The notes below the pieces were generated by a model. It searched no databases and was not told the origin of the DNA. It saw only the letters and a program-made list of their open reading frames with translations. The position numbers and the translations under genes are program-made. Positions 34,002 to 46,144 of a stretch of 64,000 nt of DNA are shown here, one piece after another. The stretch is from Hygrocybe punicea (lineage: Eukaryota; Basidiomycota; Agaricomycetes; Agaricales; Hygrophoraceae): the NCBI GenBank assembly GCA_963556145.1, contig OY744465.1:62001-126000 (forward strand), read 5' to 3'. Position 1 is the stretch's first letter; each line of letters opens with the position of its first letter.

Positions 34002-34158
34002 ATTTGTGTCTGTTCACTAGCATGCGTAATGTGGAAAGGCATAGAATGGGTACTAATGAGTGTAGGTGTGCATCCATAGTCTTGCACTTAAATATTTAAG
34101 TCTGTGGTCCAATGGTAAACCCATGACATTACATCCAAAACCATTTGGGGTCATGACA
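34002..34158 (-). mobile_element. LTR family 1, copy 3 (fragment)
   Basis: From GTGTCTGTTCACTAGCATGC to CATGACA this matches the 5' 157 bp of the LTRs at 4468 and 30410, at lower identity (for example CTTGCACTTAAATATTTAAG). The rest is absent. From 34159 to 34572 no gene is evident. Confidence 0.8.
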
Positions 34159-34719
34159 CTGTTTCCTTAATCATTGTGCTGTCACCCTCCTTCCCATTCC
34201 CCATGTTTGTGTACATGCTGGCCCGTGTTTTGACATTGTTTGGCCCTGGGGTTCACATTGGTGACATCTGGACTGCAACGTCATGTCTTTGGGTTGGCGT
34301 GGTCGTGCATGGGTATGCACTTGGGGTGGGGATGGGGTCTGGGACGCATTTTGACGCATCATGTAGCACGGGCACAGGGTCTTGGCATGAACTGGTCAAG
34401 TGTTAATGCTGGCATGGTGGGCTTGCTTATTGGGACGTGTATGGACCTGTTTCTCGGCAGGGGGTGGTGGTTCTTTGAGAGGTGGGGCTGTTGTGGCAGG
34501 CGTTGGGGCATGGCAGGTCTCATGGTCAGTGCTGGGCAACAGGAGGTGTGTTGGATGCACAGGGTCATCCTCTGTCATGATCCAAGAAGGATTTGGATCA
34601 AAACATTGCAGTATGCTGTCGCTAGTCAAAATCCCTACAGCACACACAATGTTACAAGGACCATTCATACTGAAGCACCCCCATCTGCATATGGAGTAGA
34701 GAGGAATATCCTTATCAGC

Positions 34720-34880
34720 ACATAGGACAGTCAGGAAATCCTTATCTGCACATAGGACACACATGAAACCCTTATCTATACAAGGGACACGCAAGGAAAC
34801 CCTTATCTACAGAAGGGATATGCAAGAAAACCCTTATCTATGCAGAGGATATGAAGGAATACCCTTATCTTAACTGATAA
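34720..34880. repeat. CCTTATCT tandem repeat in LTR family 2
   Basis: About five degenerate units of 30-38 bp, each with CCCTTATCTA followed by a purine-rich GGGACACGCAAGGAA-like part. Confidence 0.65.
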
Positions 34881-35813
34881 GGCTCCCAAACATCTTATCA
34901 GAGGCCAAAGAAGCACATGAAGCACAGCCACATCCTTATCTCCAATCATAGAGATAACACATGCTACCCATCATTTCTTGATCAAGAAGCACATCACATT
35001 TCACATAAATTGATCAAATACAGCCCAGCCCTGATCTTATCTTTTTCTTAACTGACAAGGATACACACATGGCATGACATCAATTGATCAAGAAGCATAG
35101 CCTCAGGAAGATGATTCTAGAAGCACACCCTGGTACAGCCTTGCTTTTGATTCACACAACTAAGATTAGATCAGCAGCATGACTCGCTCCCTTCAAATGT
35201 GACTCATTGATCTATCTATGACAAGTTATGACCCTTATGACATATTCATGACCCCCCATGACTCATTATGACTATATCTGACTCATTATGCCCCCTTCTT
35301 TGATTACAGTACCTATGTGACTCATTAATTGACTCTGTATGAGTCACAAACCCATGCCTTCCTTTCTGTTGATTCCTTATGAGTCATAACCCCCAGTGAA
35401 AAGTCCGTATATTATGATCCTTTTAGATAATATAAATCCTTTTATATCGATATACAACCAATAAAATCGTACCGAGTGAAAAGACAACGATTAAAAGTAA
35501 CGATAAACCTCACAAAAGCATAGCCAGCTCCCGTTCTTTTGCTTGTGACAAAATTTTCTAAGAAAACTGAGTTTCCTCTGCCCAAGTGCAGATGACATCA
35601 TCTTGGACTTGGAATTTTTTCTTTCATTCGTTTCCCCTTTGCTCCCGACTTCCATGTCCTCCCCATCCCCATTGGCACACCTATCCCCTCCTGCGAGGCC
35701 ATCACATCCGCTCTCCTCAAAGGCGCCGTATACATTGACCCTACCCCGAGATCAACCCTCTCATCTGTCTTGACGTAGAGCCTGGTGCACAGCCCACCAT
35801 CCACTACTCGACA

Positions 35814-36667
35814 TGGCTGCTTGGAGCTATAACGAGGATGAGGAGGATTTTACAAAAGGTAATTGAGCACGAAAACTAATGTTTCTTTTGGATGTGCTGA
35901 CCATCTTGAGATGGAAGATGCGACTGCGTAGATGTTTGGGTTCTAGAGCAACTTAATGCTCTCCTCCATAACGCTACAGTAGATATGGCTTTAGATTCAA
36001 AATTGCGAAGCGACAAAGTTGTCTTCTTTCTGCATCTACTCGGGCTTGACACGACTGGGCATCCCTATAGACCCCACTCTAAAGTGAAGTTATTTGATTT
36101 GGTCTCACTCTCGTGTATGGTCTCATCTTTGCCCTGGCAGGAATACATGAACAATATTCAAGTTGTAGATGACATTGTACGGTAAACCGAATCCCTTTTC
36201 AAGGATTTTTTTCGAGATGAAGAAACAAGCTTTATTTTTAGCGCAGACCATGGCATGTCTGACATCGGCAATCACGGTGACGGCAGTGCGTTTTTCATGC
36301 CAATCAATCAATATCTACTCGCCAACCTGATGTATCTGCACAGACCCAGATAACACACGCACGCCTTTAATTGCATGGGGTCGTGGCATCCAAGGCCCTC
36401 TACTCCTCCCCCTCGTCGCATGATTCGTACTCTGAGCCATGGCGCCTCGGCAATTTCCTTCGCCTTGATGTGGAGCAGGCTGACATAGCCTCGGTCATGG
36501 CAGCCCTCATCGGTATAAATTGGCCTGTCAATTCTGTTGGTGTCTTGCCAGATGTGGATCCCACTTGTCCCGGGTATTTGCTCCCTCGTAATGGCTACAG
36601 GGCTAATGCGTTTGTTAATGCTAAAGTAGGCTTTTTATTGCAAAACTCTGGCATTGAATGTCATTGA
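35814..36667 (+). pseudogene. MCD4: Captured fragment of a GPI ethanolamine phosphate transferase 1 gene
   Basis: MCD4 adds phosphoethanolamine to the first mannose of GPI anchors in the ER. The fragment covers part of the lumenal alkaline-phosphatase-like domain: WSYNEDEEDFTK, an intron, DVWVLEQLNALLHNATVD, VVFFLHLLGLDTTGHPYRPH, an intron at about 36082-36140, EYMNNIQVVDDIVR, a TAA at 36183 replacing a Gln codon, [20 protein letters not shown] with its metal-binding residues, then frame changes, DVEQADIASVMAALIGINWP and VGVLPDVDPTCPGYLLPRNG. The retained introns show DNA-level capture. The N-terminus and the membrane domain are absent. Confidence 0.9.
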
Positions 36668-36767
36668 CGCTGTATGAAAGGTAATTTTAGAACAGTGTTG
36701 AGTAAAACACGTCAAGGCAGCAAAGGCGGTGGTGGTGGCAGCAGCAAGAGTTGCAGTGGGCTGAGCA

Positions 36768-36808
36768 TTGGGAATGGGAATGGGAATGGGAATGGGAACG
36801 GGGAGCGG
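36768..36808. repeat. GGGAAT microsatellite
   Basis: Four to five GGGAAT units followed by GGGAACGGGGAGCGGG, inside the MCD4-carrying TIR element. Confidence 0.8.
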
Positions 36809-38069
36809 GCAGGGGCGGGGGGAATGGGGAATGAACGCAGAAACTCTCGGAGCACATTGTACAGTACCATAAACAATCGCAAAGGATCGCAAAGGAAATA
36901 TCATTGTTTTGTAAAGGATATGACTCGAAATCCATATGCTATCATTGCAAACTTCATTTTAAATATGCTTATGGGAAATAAAATTATTTTACGCTATCTA
37001 AAAGGACCTTAACATACGGACTTCTCACTGGGCATAACCCCCCATGCCCTTCATTATTATGACTCCTTATGAGTCATAAACCTATGCCTCTCCCCTATAT
37101 GACTCCCTATGAGTCATATCTTATGCTCTCCATTTCATATACCATTCTATGACTCAGTATGACTCTTGCTGTAGAATAGGTATATATAGAGCCCAGTTTC
37201 TGCTGGAGATGGCCCAGTCACCTAATCTGACAGGCCCAGTCACAGGACAGTCCCTCTCCCAGATTCTGATTCACCCCTCTGTATTTGTTTGTATTACCTA
37301 CTTTGGTAGTAGCTAGTACCCAAATACCAATTGCAGTTCAAGTCATCATTCATTTGTCTAAGGATTATCAATCTCAGATATATTGATACTCCCTTATTAC
37401 TTGTTTTATATATATTCTTTGTATTCTGTCACATAGTACAGTCTAGTGTTGCCACGGCTCGGTCCGAAACTGTTAGCCAATTGAGCCAAGCTGATGATTA
37501 GCCGAGCCGAGCCATTGTTATGGCTAACGGTTAAACCTCAGCTTAGCCGTGGCTAGCTGTTTTGAGCCGTTACAAAATTTCCAAATTAGGAAATATAATG
37601 ATTTCAAGGTTTCCGGAGTGTTTGCTGGCTCACAACTGGTTTTCTGGCATTTCCCAAGGCTCAAAACATCACCAGACAACTGCTGTGCTAATGAAGGATA
37701 GATTTTGGTGTAAAATATAATAATACTGAATAATTATTGCATCTACATAGTCTCAATTACCTTGATGAACAACCATGTTGTATCGTAACTTGTAACAGTC
37801 ACCATTTGATACTGAAGAGATGAAACATTGAGCCATTAAATCTGACCTATTGAAAGAAGCTCAGGTTGTCAATGCTTCAGTTATTACTGAGATGCGAGAG
37901 GGTTTGTAAGGGAAGCCATTTGAAGACACTCTTGGCTTGCGTTTGTTCTGTTGACTCAAATGTCCGGTTTTGCTGGATCCAGACACTCGATGTGGTTTGT
38001 TGTAGTAAATAAGAGGCAGCAAAATTATGTCTCCTAATTTTTACTTTTATTTTATTTTATTTTATTTGG

Positions 38070-38430
38070 AGGGTCGACATACCTGACTTCAGCAGCAGTG
38101 ATACCATCGAGGCTGTTTAAGAGTCCACACAGATGTAGCCTTGAAGTGTGAGTAGTTTCAGTTGTGTTCATAGGTGGACATAATGTCACAACTGACGGAG
38201 CACGTAAATGTATAGCCATGTGAGAAAGTGACTCGCCTGATTGAAACATATCCCATTAATGTCGTCAAAGTATTATCACTTATGCAGTACTTATGCTAGG
38301 ATTCAGCTTTAAGAAAGGCTGACGACACAGATATCAAGACCAAGTTTGCCAGCTAAGGAATTGATGAGTGATAGTTTACCGCTATCTTTAAACCCTCCAA
38401 CCATCAAAGAGTTCCAAAGGGGATCCATCG
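38070..38430 (-). pseudogene. Captured fragment of a BCS1-like AAA ATPase
   Basis: Two pieces align with BCS1-type AAA ATPases (mitochondrial inner-membrane chaperones): a degenerate Walker A block (GGFKDSGKLSLINSLAGKLG then LDICVVSLS) and, 150 bp on, the segment after Walker B (LCGLLNSLDGITAAEVRYV). The Walker A consensus GxxGxGK is damaged, and the sensor and lid parts are missing. Neighbouring sequence (38435-38620) may hold diverged upstream exons. This cannot be a working ATPase. Confidence 0.65.
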
Positions 38431-38564
38431 TCGAGCAGAGGTTGTACATGGCAAGGATTAAATTGTTGTCTCCAATGCCATGTCGATAGCCTTGGAGCAT
38501 GCAAGAGAACCATAAGATGAAAGAAATCAGAATAATTATTGCTATTCGAGAAATACAACTGCTC

Positions 38565-39230
38565 TCACCGAGATTGTTGACTGCCATCATGATTACATCC
38601 TTGACTCTGAATACTCGCACCAGGACAAATTTTGTTTGACAAAATCATGTTCCACCATGAAGGAGAGAATGGTCCTTGCAGGTGGGAGAGTAGGCTAGTC
38701 CCATCAAAATTAGACATCATTTTTTGCAATGCAGGGTTCGACTGACTCACCTTGACAGAATGGATAGTCCAGGGCAAATGTCCAATATATTCTGCTGATG
38801 CCCTCAACTGAGTTGTCTACAGGGAGAACGTGAGCATGTTGCTACATGCAGGCTGACACAAATCACCAAGTGCAACACGCAAATCATTGCAAGTATTATG
38901 AGAGAGACCACAGGTAGAAGATGTCAAGACAACCCCAGTACACAGGGGGATAGGAACAGGCGATGACTTGTGAAAAGTTTGAGTGCCCAGCACTAGTGAA
39001 ACAGATGGAAGGATGTGAAATATGGACCAGAAAATAAGATGATGAAGGCCGAAGACTGGGAGACGCAGAGACAACAGGGATGAGACTTTGCGGTGCTCAG
39101 CACTGGCAAAGATGGTAGAAAGCGACGGGGACAAGTCTTTGCTGGTGCTCGGCACTGGCAAAGATGGTTGAGAAGAACATAAGGCTCTTACGGTCACGGT
39201 ATAGTGAAGCTCAAGTCTCATGGTCACATG
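38565..39230 (-). other. Unassigned region within hAT D
   Basis: Open minus-strand frames (38565-38807 and 38817-39227) carry no domain I know. A phrase of about 45 bp (CTCGGCACTGGCAAAGATGG and close variants) recurs near 39090-39165, so part of the frame reflects repeats. From 39231 to 39911 no gene is evident; this interval probably holds the transposase promoter. Confidence 0.35.
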
Positions 39231-39911
39231 ATTGAGTTACTGTTGAGTGCCATTCTAAGTCTTTTCTCTTCATCTCCCCTTGATTGAATCATAGGGAGAT
39301 GTTCCTTCCTGGTTGTGTTATCTGCCAATGCCAACACTGAGGTTCTCATCTGCCATTTTGCTATGGCTGGCATTGTCTTCCCCCTATTCTTTGCTTCCCT
39401 GGCTCTGGGTACATTGACTTATCCCCCTCTTCGCAATGGGTTGTCATCCTATTCATATCTTGCACCAGGATCCGCCCGTTTGACACAAGGAACAGATCAA
39501 GACCACACCCTCGATACATGTGTCTGCATGCTGTTTTGCTTAGCACCGTATTTTTTTAATCTCCATGTCTTTTTCCCTTTGCCACTACTGAGATGTTCAT
39601 ATTTTTTCTATTGTACTTTTACCAATAATTTGTATTTCATGTGTATTTCATACATCCACCATCAAACTCACCCGGTTACGTCTGCATCTTCAACTTATTC
39701 ACCACATTGTACAGGAGAAATGTAATTGTCAGTAGTGTTCATGGCAAGACAATAGTCATACAGCATGCACACAAGTTGCAATACATCTTGATTGAGATCG
39801 GTTACACCCTTGGAAATGTAGTTGAGCTATCGTGTCTGGAGGTCCATTAAATTGAACTTCACGTCAGTCATCATATATTCGACTGAACTTTGCATAACTC
39901 TTTAGACCAAT

Positions 39912-42900
39912 ATGCCTCCTCGACGTGGAGCCAAAAAGTCCAAGACAACTGCCTTTGCAAATGACTCGCTTCAAACATCCTTCCGAATTCAAGGTAGATA
40001 TTTCACTTTTAAACCCACTCATATATGGTGCTGACATCCTCATACATATCCAGTACCTCAACCATCCACTCCAACTCCTGAACCGATCCATTGAGACAAA
40101 GGAAAGGGCAAGGCTGTTGAAGTAGACATCGACGATCCCTTTGGTCCCAGCTTTCTATCAAGACCTACCATCCCAGCCATTACACCGATTCGACAGGTGG
40201 GGCCTGCAATATTGGACCGTGCTCGGCAAAGGGTTCTTTCTGCAAAAGCTAATGACCCAAACAACGCAGCAGCAGCTGTTGATATTCTATTTACACCATC
40301 TCCTTGCTCACGCCGTCGTCGTCAACAAAGGAAGATGCCTGTCGCAGCTTCTTCTCGCAACCCACCCAACTTATTCTCTTCTGGCAGCCCAATCATACCC
40401 ATTCGACAAGTCACATTCCGATTACCATCAAGTTCTCCCAGTGATGGTCCCTTCACCTCACTTTCACCTCCACAAGCCTCGACTTCACAGCAACCTTCAC
40501 TCCCACTCTTTGACCTAGCAACTGCTACGTCCACGCCCTCACCAATGTCGCCGGTGTCAATGTCCAGCTTTAAGTCTAGTGGGTCAGAATCCAACCATAA
40601 CCCACGGCCACCTGCAGCAAATCCGGCAACTCGTTCATCGCAAATGAATGGTCCTGCAGGCAACAAGTCTCATCATGTCGCATCAGATGTGTGGACTTTC
40701 TTCAAAAAGATGGGAAACCAGTATAGTTGCATGTTCTGCGGGTATGTGTTTCCACATCCTAGTTATTATATGATGCTGAACGACTTAAATAGAAATATTC
40801 ATGCAACGAATCCAAGCTATAAGATTACCAAATTTAGTCAAGACATCCACCGGGACTATTCGTCGTCACTTGATAGAGGAACACATGAATGTTTGGATGT
40901 CTGGTTGTGATGAGTTTGGCATCAAGATAAAGGCACAGAGTGCCCAGGCTGCCCTGGATGGATATCGAAAGGGTAAAGGGCAACCAATGGGATGGATGCT
41001 GCAAGAACGCACATTGTACTCGAGGGAAGCTTTCGTTGATGCAATCATCGAGTTCATTGTTGGCGATGATCAGGTATATTTTTCGATTGTTTTATATTCC
41101 TGTATTGATGAGATATCATTATTTTAGTCAATTAATGTTGTCGAATCACCGCATCTGTGTGCAATTTTCCTCATGCTTCGAGAAGAACTTTGGGAGTCAG
41201 ATATTCCTGGCAGGACTACGATCCGTAAACGCATTGAAGAGACGCTTCAAGAACATTTAGATCAACTAAGTAAAGACATGCAGGTCAGAGCGGCTGCTAC
41301 CTGCGTTTTGTTAATAAAGGAACAGCACTCATTAGGGAAGATTTCATTCACAATGGATATGTGGTCCGATCCAAATTGTTCTCCTTTCATGGCCATCACG
41401 GCTCATTGGATCTAATCACATACTGAAGAAACCCCCAGTGGCCGTCAACACATTCTCAGATTATGTTCCGACTTGGTGGGATTTCATTGTGTTGCTGGGC
41501 GACATGATGGCAAGCATCTCACCCATGTATTCATATACGTTACTGCTCGGCTTATGATTACTCACAAGGTATTCAATATTCAAAGTTTCTTCGTATTCTC
41601 GTTGACCCTTATCCTCTCAGATTGGATGGATTACCCTCGACAATGCCTCAAACAATGATACGTTCATGGCCATATTAGAGCGTGAACTTCAGCGACGGAA
41701 AATCAAATTTGACAAAATTGAGTGTTGAATTAGGTAGGTGACATGATTTTGTTGCTGCACCATAAGTACTAATACTCTTTACCTCCAGATGTTTCCCCAA
41801 CATCGTCAACCTTGCCTGCAAGGCTGTGCTAGCGGTAATCACCAATCTCGACTATGTGGCTGAAACCGCTGATGACTTTTACCCTGCAAACTTCTTGGAA
41901 GGGATTGACCGAGATCCAATTGCAACTGTCCGATCTCTCATTTGTGCAGTATGTCTCTCTCTTGCTATCTTTTGCAGCAACTTACCTTTTGATGCAAAAA
42001 CATTAATTTATACTAGATCCGATCATCTTCTCTGCGCCGACAGTATTTTTCATCCTTGTTTGAGAGATTAAAGCAGAAGGAACTTCAGCTTCTGCGTGAC
42101 ATGGAAGTGAGGTGGTCTTCAACATTACTCATGATTGAACAAGCCATTGATCTTCAAGAGGTATTTTTTATTTTTTATTTCATGGCCAATATTTGACGTG
42201 GTTATCTAGGTTCTTGACACCTTCCTCGAAAGCCGGGAATTTTCTGAACTGCACAAGTTCCAGCTCTGTGATTCCGACTGGAACGCTCTTCAAAAATTTC
42301 AATCTATTCTCGAGGTGAGTATATTTGATTGTTCCTTTTCTATATAATGTATTATCATTGTCAGATTCCACATGCCTTCCAACAAATGTTATCACATGAG
42401 AAGACTCCAACATTATGTCACGCTGTACCTGCATTTGAAGTGATGCTCAATGTCTGGAAAGTACATCAAGAGCAGAATCCGGAAACTTCTGAAATCGTCC
42501 AGAAGGGGATCGACAAACTTGAATTATATAGTAGCAGAATGGACATGGTCCCTGCTTACACACTGGCCATGAGTCTGTATCTAACTAATTTTTTGCTTTT
42601 GCTGACGGTTTTTTTCCAGTTCTGGATCCATCCATCAAATTGACGTGGCTCGAGGAGTACATGCCAGAGCGAGTTGATTGGGCCAAAGATTTATTTATTA
42701 ATGCCATATGTGCCAATAATATTTCCGCTTTTATCACCTGAATTACTCTATCTTACATAGCTTCGCCTGTATGACCCTACTACTGGAACCGAGGGCCCTG
42801 TAGTCAATGCAGAACCACCTGCAGTCCTGCCACGTCCCACTACAGGAGACATCCTTGGCCTCAACTGTATTCGAGGTCACTCAGTTGTGCAACGGGCAAT

Positions 42901-43343
42901 AGAAGTCAAGGCTGCAGCTTACCTTCGCGATACACAGCCAACAACAAAGAGTCTGACATACTGGCAGGTATGTGAGGCTGATGACAGATGTATCCATTTC
43001 ATGCTAAACATAGTTGGACAAGGAAAATCAACTTCGCTATCCAAGAATTTTTTCTCTCACCATGGACATTTTACCGATACAAGCTTCGGCAGTGCCTTGT
43101 GAAAGAGTGTTTTCATCAAGCAAGGAAACTATGACTGCACGACAGAATCGCATTTCACCTGAATTAATGGAAGCCCTTCGACTTTTGAAGTATTCCATTT
43201 GGCAGGGAAGAGGTCTCAATTTTACAGATGGTCTGGATTGGGGTCAGGAGCTTCATGAGTTGGAGACTTACAATGATGCACAGATGCAGCTCCCAGAAGA
43301 TGTCAACTCATTCATTCAGTCTCTTACAGAAAAACTTCAGTAG
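39912..43343 (+). pseudogene. hAT transposase of element D
   Basis: Start MPPRRGAKKSKTTAFANDS, first intron near 39993-40053. Then a long Ser/Pro-rich N-terminus and a BED-type finger (YSCMFCG, later TGTIRRHLIEEH) split by an intron near 40742-40840. The RNase H-like catalytic region follows in short exons: ISFTMDMWSDPNCSPFMAIT, WITLDNASNNDTF, CFPNIVNLACKAVL, LLRDMEVRWSSTLLMIEQ and others. The C-terminal hAT dimerisation segment is clear (ASAVPCERVFSSSKETMTAR and ALRLLKYSIW). In-frame stops occur at 41413-41415 (TAA after AHWI) and 41726-41728 (TGA where CGA is likely), so this copy is probably inactive although all blocks are present. Confidence 0.9.
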
Positions 43344-43453
43344 AAATATAAAATTTATTATGAAACGAAGGGACACAAGAACATCACATAAATAATGTGG
43401 TCGACATGGATGGTAAGACAAATGTACACGAACAATGAAACGAGACCAACAAA

Positions 43454-46046
43454 CTATGGAAATGTCTTGCCTTCCATGAACTGGCCCACTACCTCATGTA
43501 TCTTCTGAGCCAAACACAGTGACCTTCCATGCCTCAGAAGAGATTCATACCACTTTCCAGCAGTCCGACATGGGGCCTTGTTCTGCTGGATGAGTTCGAG
43601 ATGTTTCTGAAACTAGTCCTCGGCAGCAGGAGTCCAGTGGCCAACATTGAAAAGGCTCTTCTGCCAAGTTGAGTGCTTTGGCCGCCAGGAAAGATGGGAG
43701 ACCTGTTGGTTCGATCCTACATCACGTTGACTTAACGCATGGCTGATGAATCCAGAGAGGGTACCCACCAGTATACACCCTATATACGCCACATATGAGG
43801 TCAAGCTCATCTTCACCAAGGTGATCGTCACAGAAAGTAGTGCCATCCACAAAATGGAAGACTTGCCCACAAGAGAAGGCTGCACTAGAGGGGCCAGTAA
43901 GAACCCATCCAGGGCCAACGAATTCCATCGCGAGGTGCCAGACAATACCACCCTTGAGGATTGCTTCACGTGCATGTGGAGAACATAGAAAATGGTCTCG
44001 AGCCGCTTCATAAGCGGCATAATCAGCAGCATCAGGCTGGTAGCCAACTGCACGCACACCGAGAGATATGGAGGGTGGTGGAGGGCCCATCGATGGAGGT
44101 GGATGTGAAAAGGCTGGGCAAGGATTGAGGGTATTGAAGGGGATTCTGCATTCCGCAAGATGCCAAACAGCTTCTGTGATATCCCTACATGATCGGAGGC
44201 ATTGCAGAGCAGTGACTGGACTATCTACTATAAGCAGCCAATCAATATTTGCACTAGCACTCGTGGACCCGACAAAATATATATTTTGATCTCTATTGTT
44301 CATCATCTCCCTCTGCTCAATTGTCAGATAATGTTCCTGTCGTTCACGCAATGGAAAAAGGCTCGATGAACTGAGATCCCATGGCATAGCTGATAACCCG
44401 TCCACTGGTCCATCGATCAGACGTGTGACGAAGTCGAAGATTGGGCCCTTGTATTTAGTAGCCACTTGAGGGTGAGGGTCCTGCAAAATATTAAGGGTCC
44501 AGTCCCATTCAGTATTTGATGGCATAGGACCATCAGCGTAGGCGGTGTCATCCCAATCGAATCCAAAGCGATCATAAAGATGGCAGTCAAGGGTAGTCGT
44601 AAATTTAGGAGCAGCGGCATCCGTGTGGCGATCGCCGACACCATGAATGGACAGCACATCTCGCTGCCAGTGTTCTGCAGGAAGTGGACCTGCGGGTATT
44701 GTTTGGCTATTGATTTGATCAGCAGGTTGCCTCGCCTCACCTTCTTCCAAGGTGGGATCATCATATTCACTGTCGTAGTCGTCATTACCGAATGGGTCTT
44801 CGTTGTCTGGCGCATCAGGGTTAAATTCGGTACAGACATCCCAGTCCCTATCAAAGGCATTATATTGCATATGTTCCGGCAGCTTTTCTTCCCACAGATC
44901 TTCTATCTTTCTGAAATTGACTCTTGTTCTGAGGCGAAAGCCATCCATGTCCAGCAAGCAGAAGACAGCAGCCCCTCTCTTCCCTGGTGCGCGAAAGAGT
45001 TCACCTTCCTTCTGACAAGCCAAGCGAGCAGCTGTTTCTTGTGCAGTCTCCATGGCAGCAATTTTCTCATGGTGTACTGCTTGTCGAACAAAGAATTCCT
45101 GCCAAGTTTCTCCAAGTTTCTGGCAAGAGCCTGGATTTGGCTTAGGGAACTTCTTGGAGGATGTTACATCAGTGGTAGGGCTAGGCAGTGGCAGAGACAA
45201 CTGCTCCAACTGCCACTGCTGGCAGGCAGCCTGGACTTGTGCATTATTGGGTAAGTAGTTTTCCACCTTGGGTTTGGGTGATACATGTAGGGGCTTGTCG
45301 AGGGTGCTCCATATGAACCAGATAGGGATATCGACTCTGACGAGTCTTGGGATGTTTGCCAACCATTTGCATTGATGCACATCAATGAACACACCTACTC
45401 TCAGAATGGTGTCGGTGAAGTCGGCGATCAGTGAATCCCGCAGTTGCTGGACCCACTCTGGGTGGACCTTGGTTTCGCTAGTGAGTATCTTCACCCAGTT
45501 GGGGTCGTCGCCATATGGGACATAGCTGGCTGTGAAAAATGAGATGGCCATCGAACACAGTCCCATCAATGATATGAAAGCATCTTGGGACTTCATGGCA
45601 CACTTTCGGGCTGAGTGTTCACGTGTGTGAATGCGGAGGTAGCCATATGTGTGAGGGACAGGGAAACATCTGTATTCAAGTGGAAAAAAGGCACCTGGGG
45701 CTTTTACCAGTAATTCCCAAGCAACCACATAGAGAGAGGTTTCGAGATCGTGCCATTTTTCTTGGGTAGCAGCTGATAATTGGAACCCACCATGGACGCA
45801 TTCGATAGATAACGACTTGTAATCACAGACTAGACGCTGTATTAATGGGTGATCCCATCGTATCGAACGGGGCACAAATGGGAGCTGTGGAAGATCGTTG
45901 CACGCCCAATTCGTTGTATAGGTCCACTCTGGCCCTGGATCATCACAGTCAAAATTGTGGTAACTGGGGAAGGCAGCTAAGGGACCTGCATTTGGGGAGG
46001 TGATCACAAAGTTGTCGAGGATGAAGGTTTCGAAGGTCGACGGCAT
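43454..46046 (-). pseudogene. Large accessory ORF of hAT D, unknown function
   Basis: A 774-codon open frame (start MPSTFETFILDNFV at 46046) runs to about 43.72 kb. A GTATAC donor and GTTAAG acceptor join it to a last exon (VSHLSWRPKHSTWQKSLFNV) ending in MEGKTFP near 43454. Recognisable segments: an N-terminal half with WTYTTNWACNDLPQLPFVPR, a charged coiled-coil-like middle (HHEKIAAMETAQETAARLAC), a low-complexity acidic stretch (DYDSEYDDPTLEEGEARQ), and a C-terminal part with YAAYEAARDHFLCSPHAREA and GEDELDLICGVYRV. I associate this pattern with a repeated, uncharacterised Agaricomycete family; no enzyme motif is visible. One stop (TAG at 43613-43615, TGG expected) lies in the last exon. 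It is antisense to and convergent with the transposase. Confidence 0.7.
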
Positions 46047-46144
46047 CTGACAGCAGTATTTGGGTTAATAGAATAGGTGCAAAGAAAAAGGTACACACGG
46101 ATAGGGATGCAAAGGAGCGGTGAAAGACAAAGTCAAAGCGCTTG

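Larger units (their letters stand above)
35392..37032. mobile_element. TIR element carrying MCD4 gene sequence, 7-bp target duplication
   Basis: Ends are inverted repeats of about 37 bp starting CCCAGTGAAAAGTCCG on the left and CCCAGTGAGAAGTCCG on the right (complement), with about four mismatches. They are flanked by CATAACC at 35385-35391 and 37033-37039. No transposase is encoded. The interior is mostly a host gene fragment (35814-36667), preceded by about 200 bp of unrecognised coding-like sequence. The superfamily is uncertain: a 7-bp duplication is unusual, and a C-run at the boundary leaves the exact limit open by two or three bases. Confidence 0.8.
35200..37190 (+). promoter_or_regulatory. 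Nine TGACTCA sites upstream of a TATA box in LTR family 2
   Basis: Exact TGACTCA or its complement TGAGTCA occurs at 35200, 35259, 35279, 35318, 35340, 35380, 37070, 37110 and 37150. The 1.64-kb TIR element interrupts the cluster at 35392-37032; without it the nine sites span about 320 bp and end 25 bp before TATATATA at 37181. TGACTCA is the known site of Gcn4/AP-1-type bZIP factors. Confidence 0.6.

Noticed and set aside
34720..34880. CRISPR-like array
   Set aside because: The units are degenerate contiguous tandem repeats without unique spacers, in a eukaryotic LTR.
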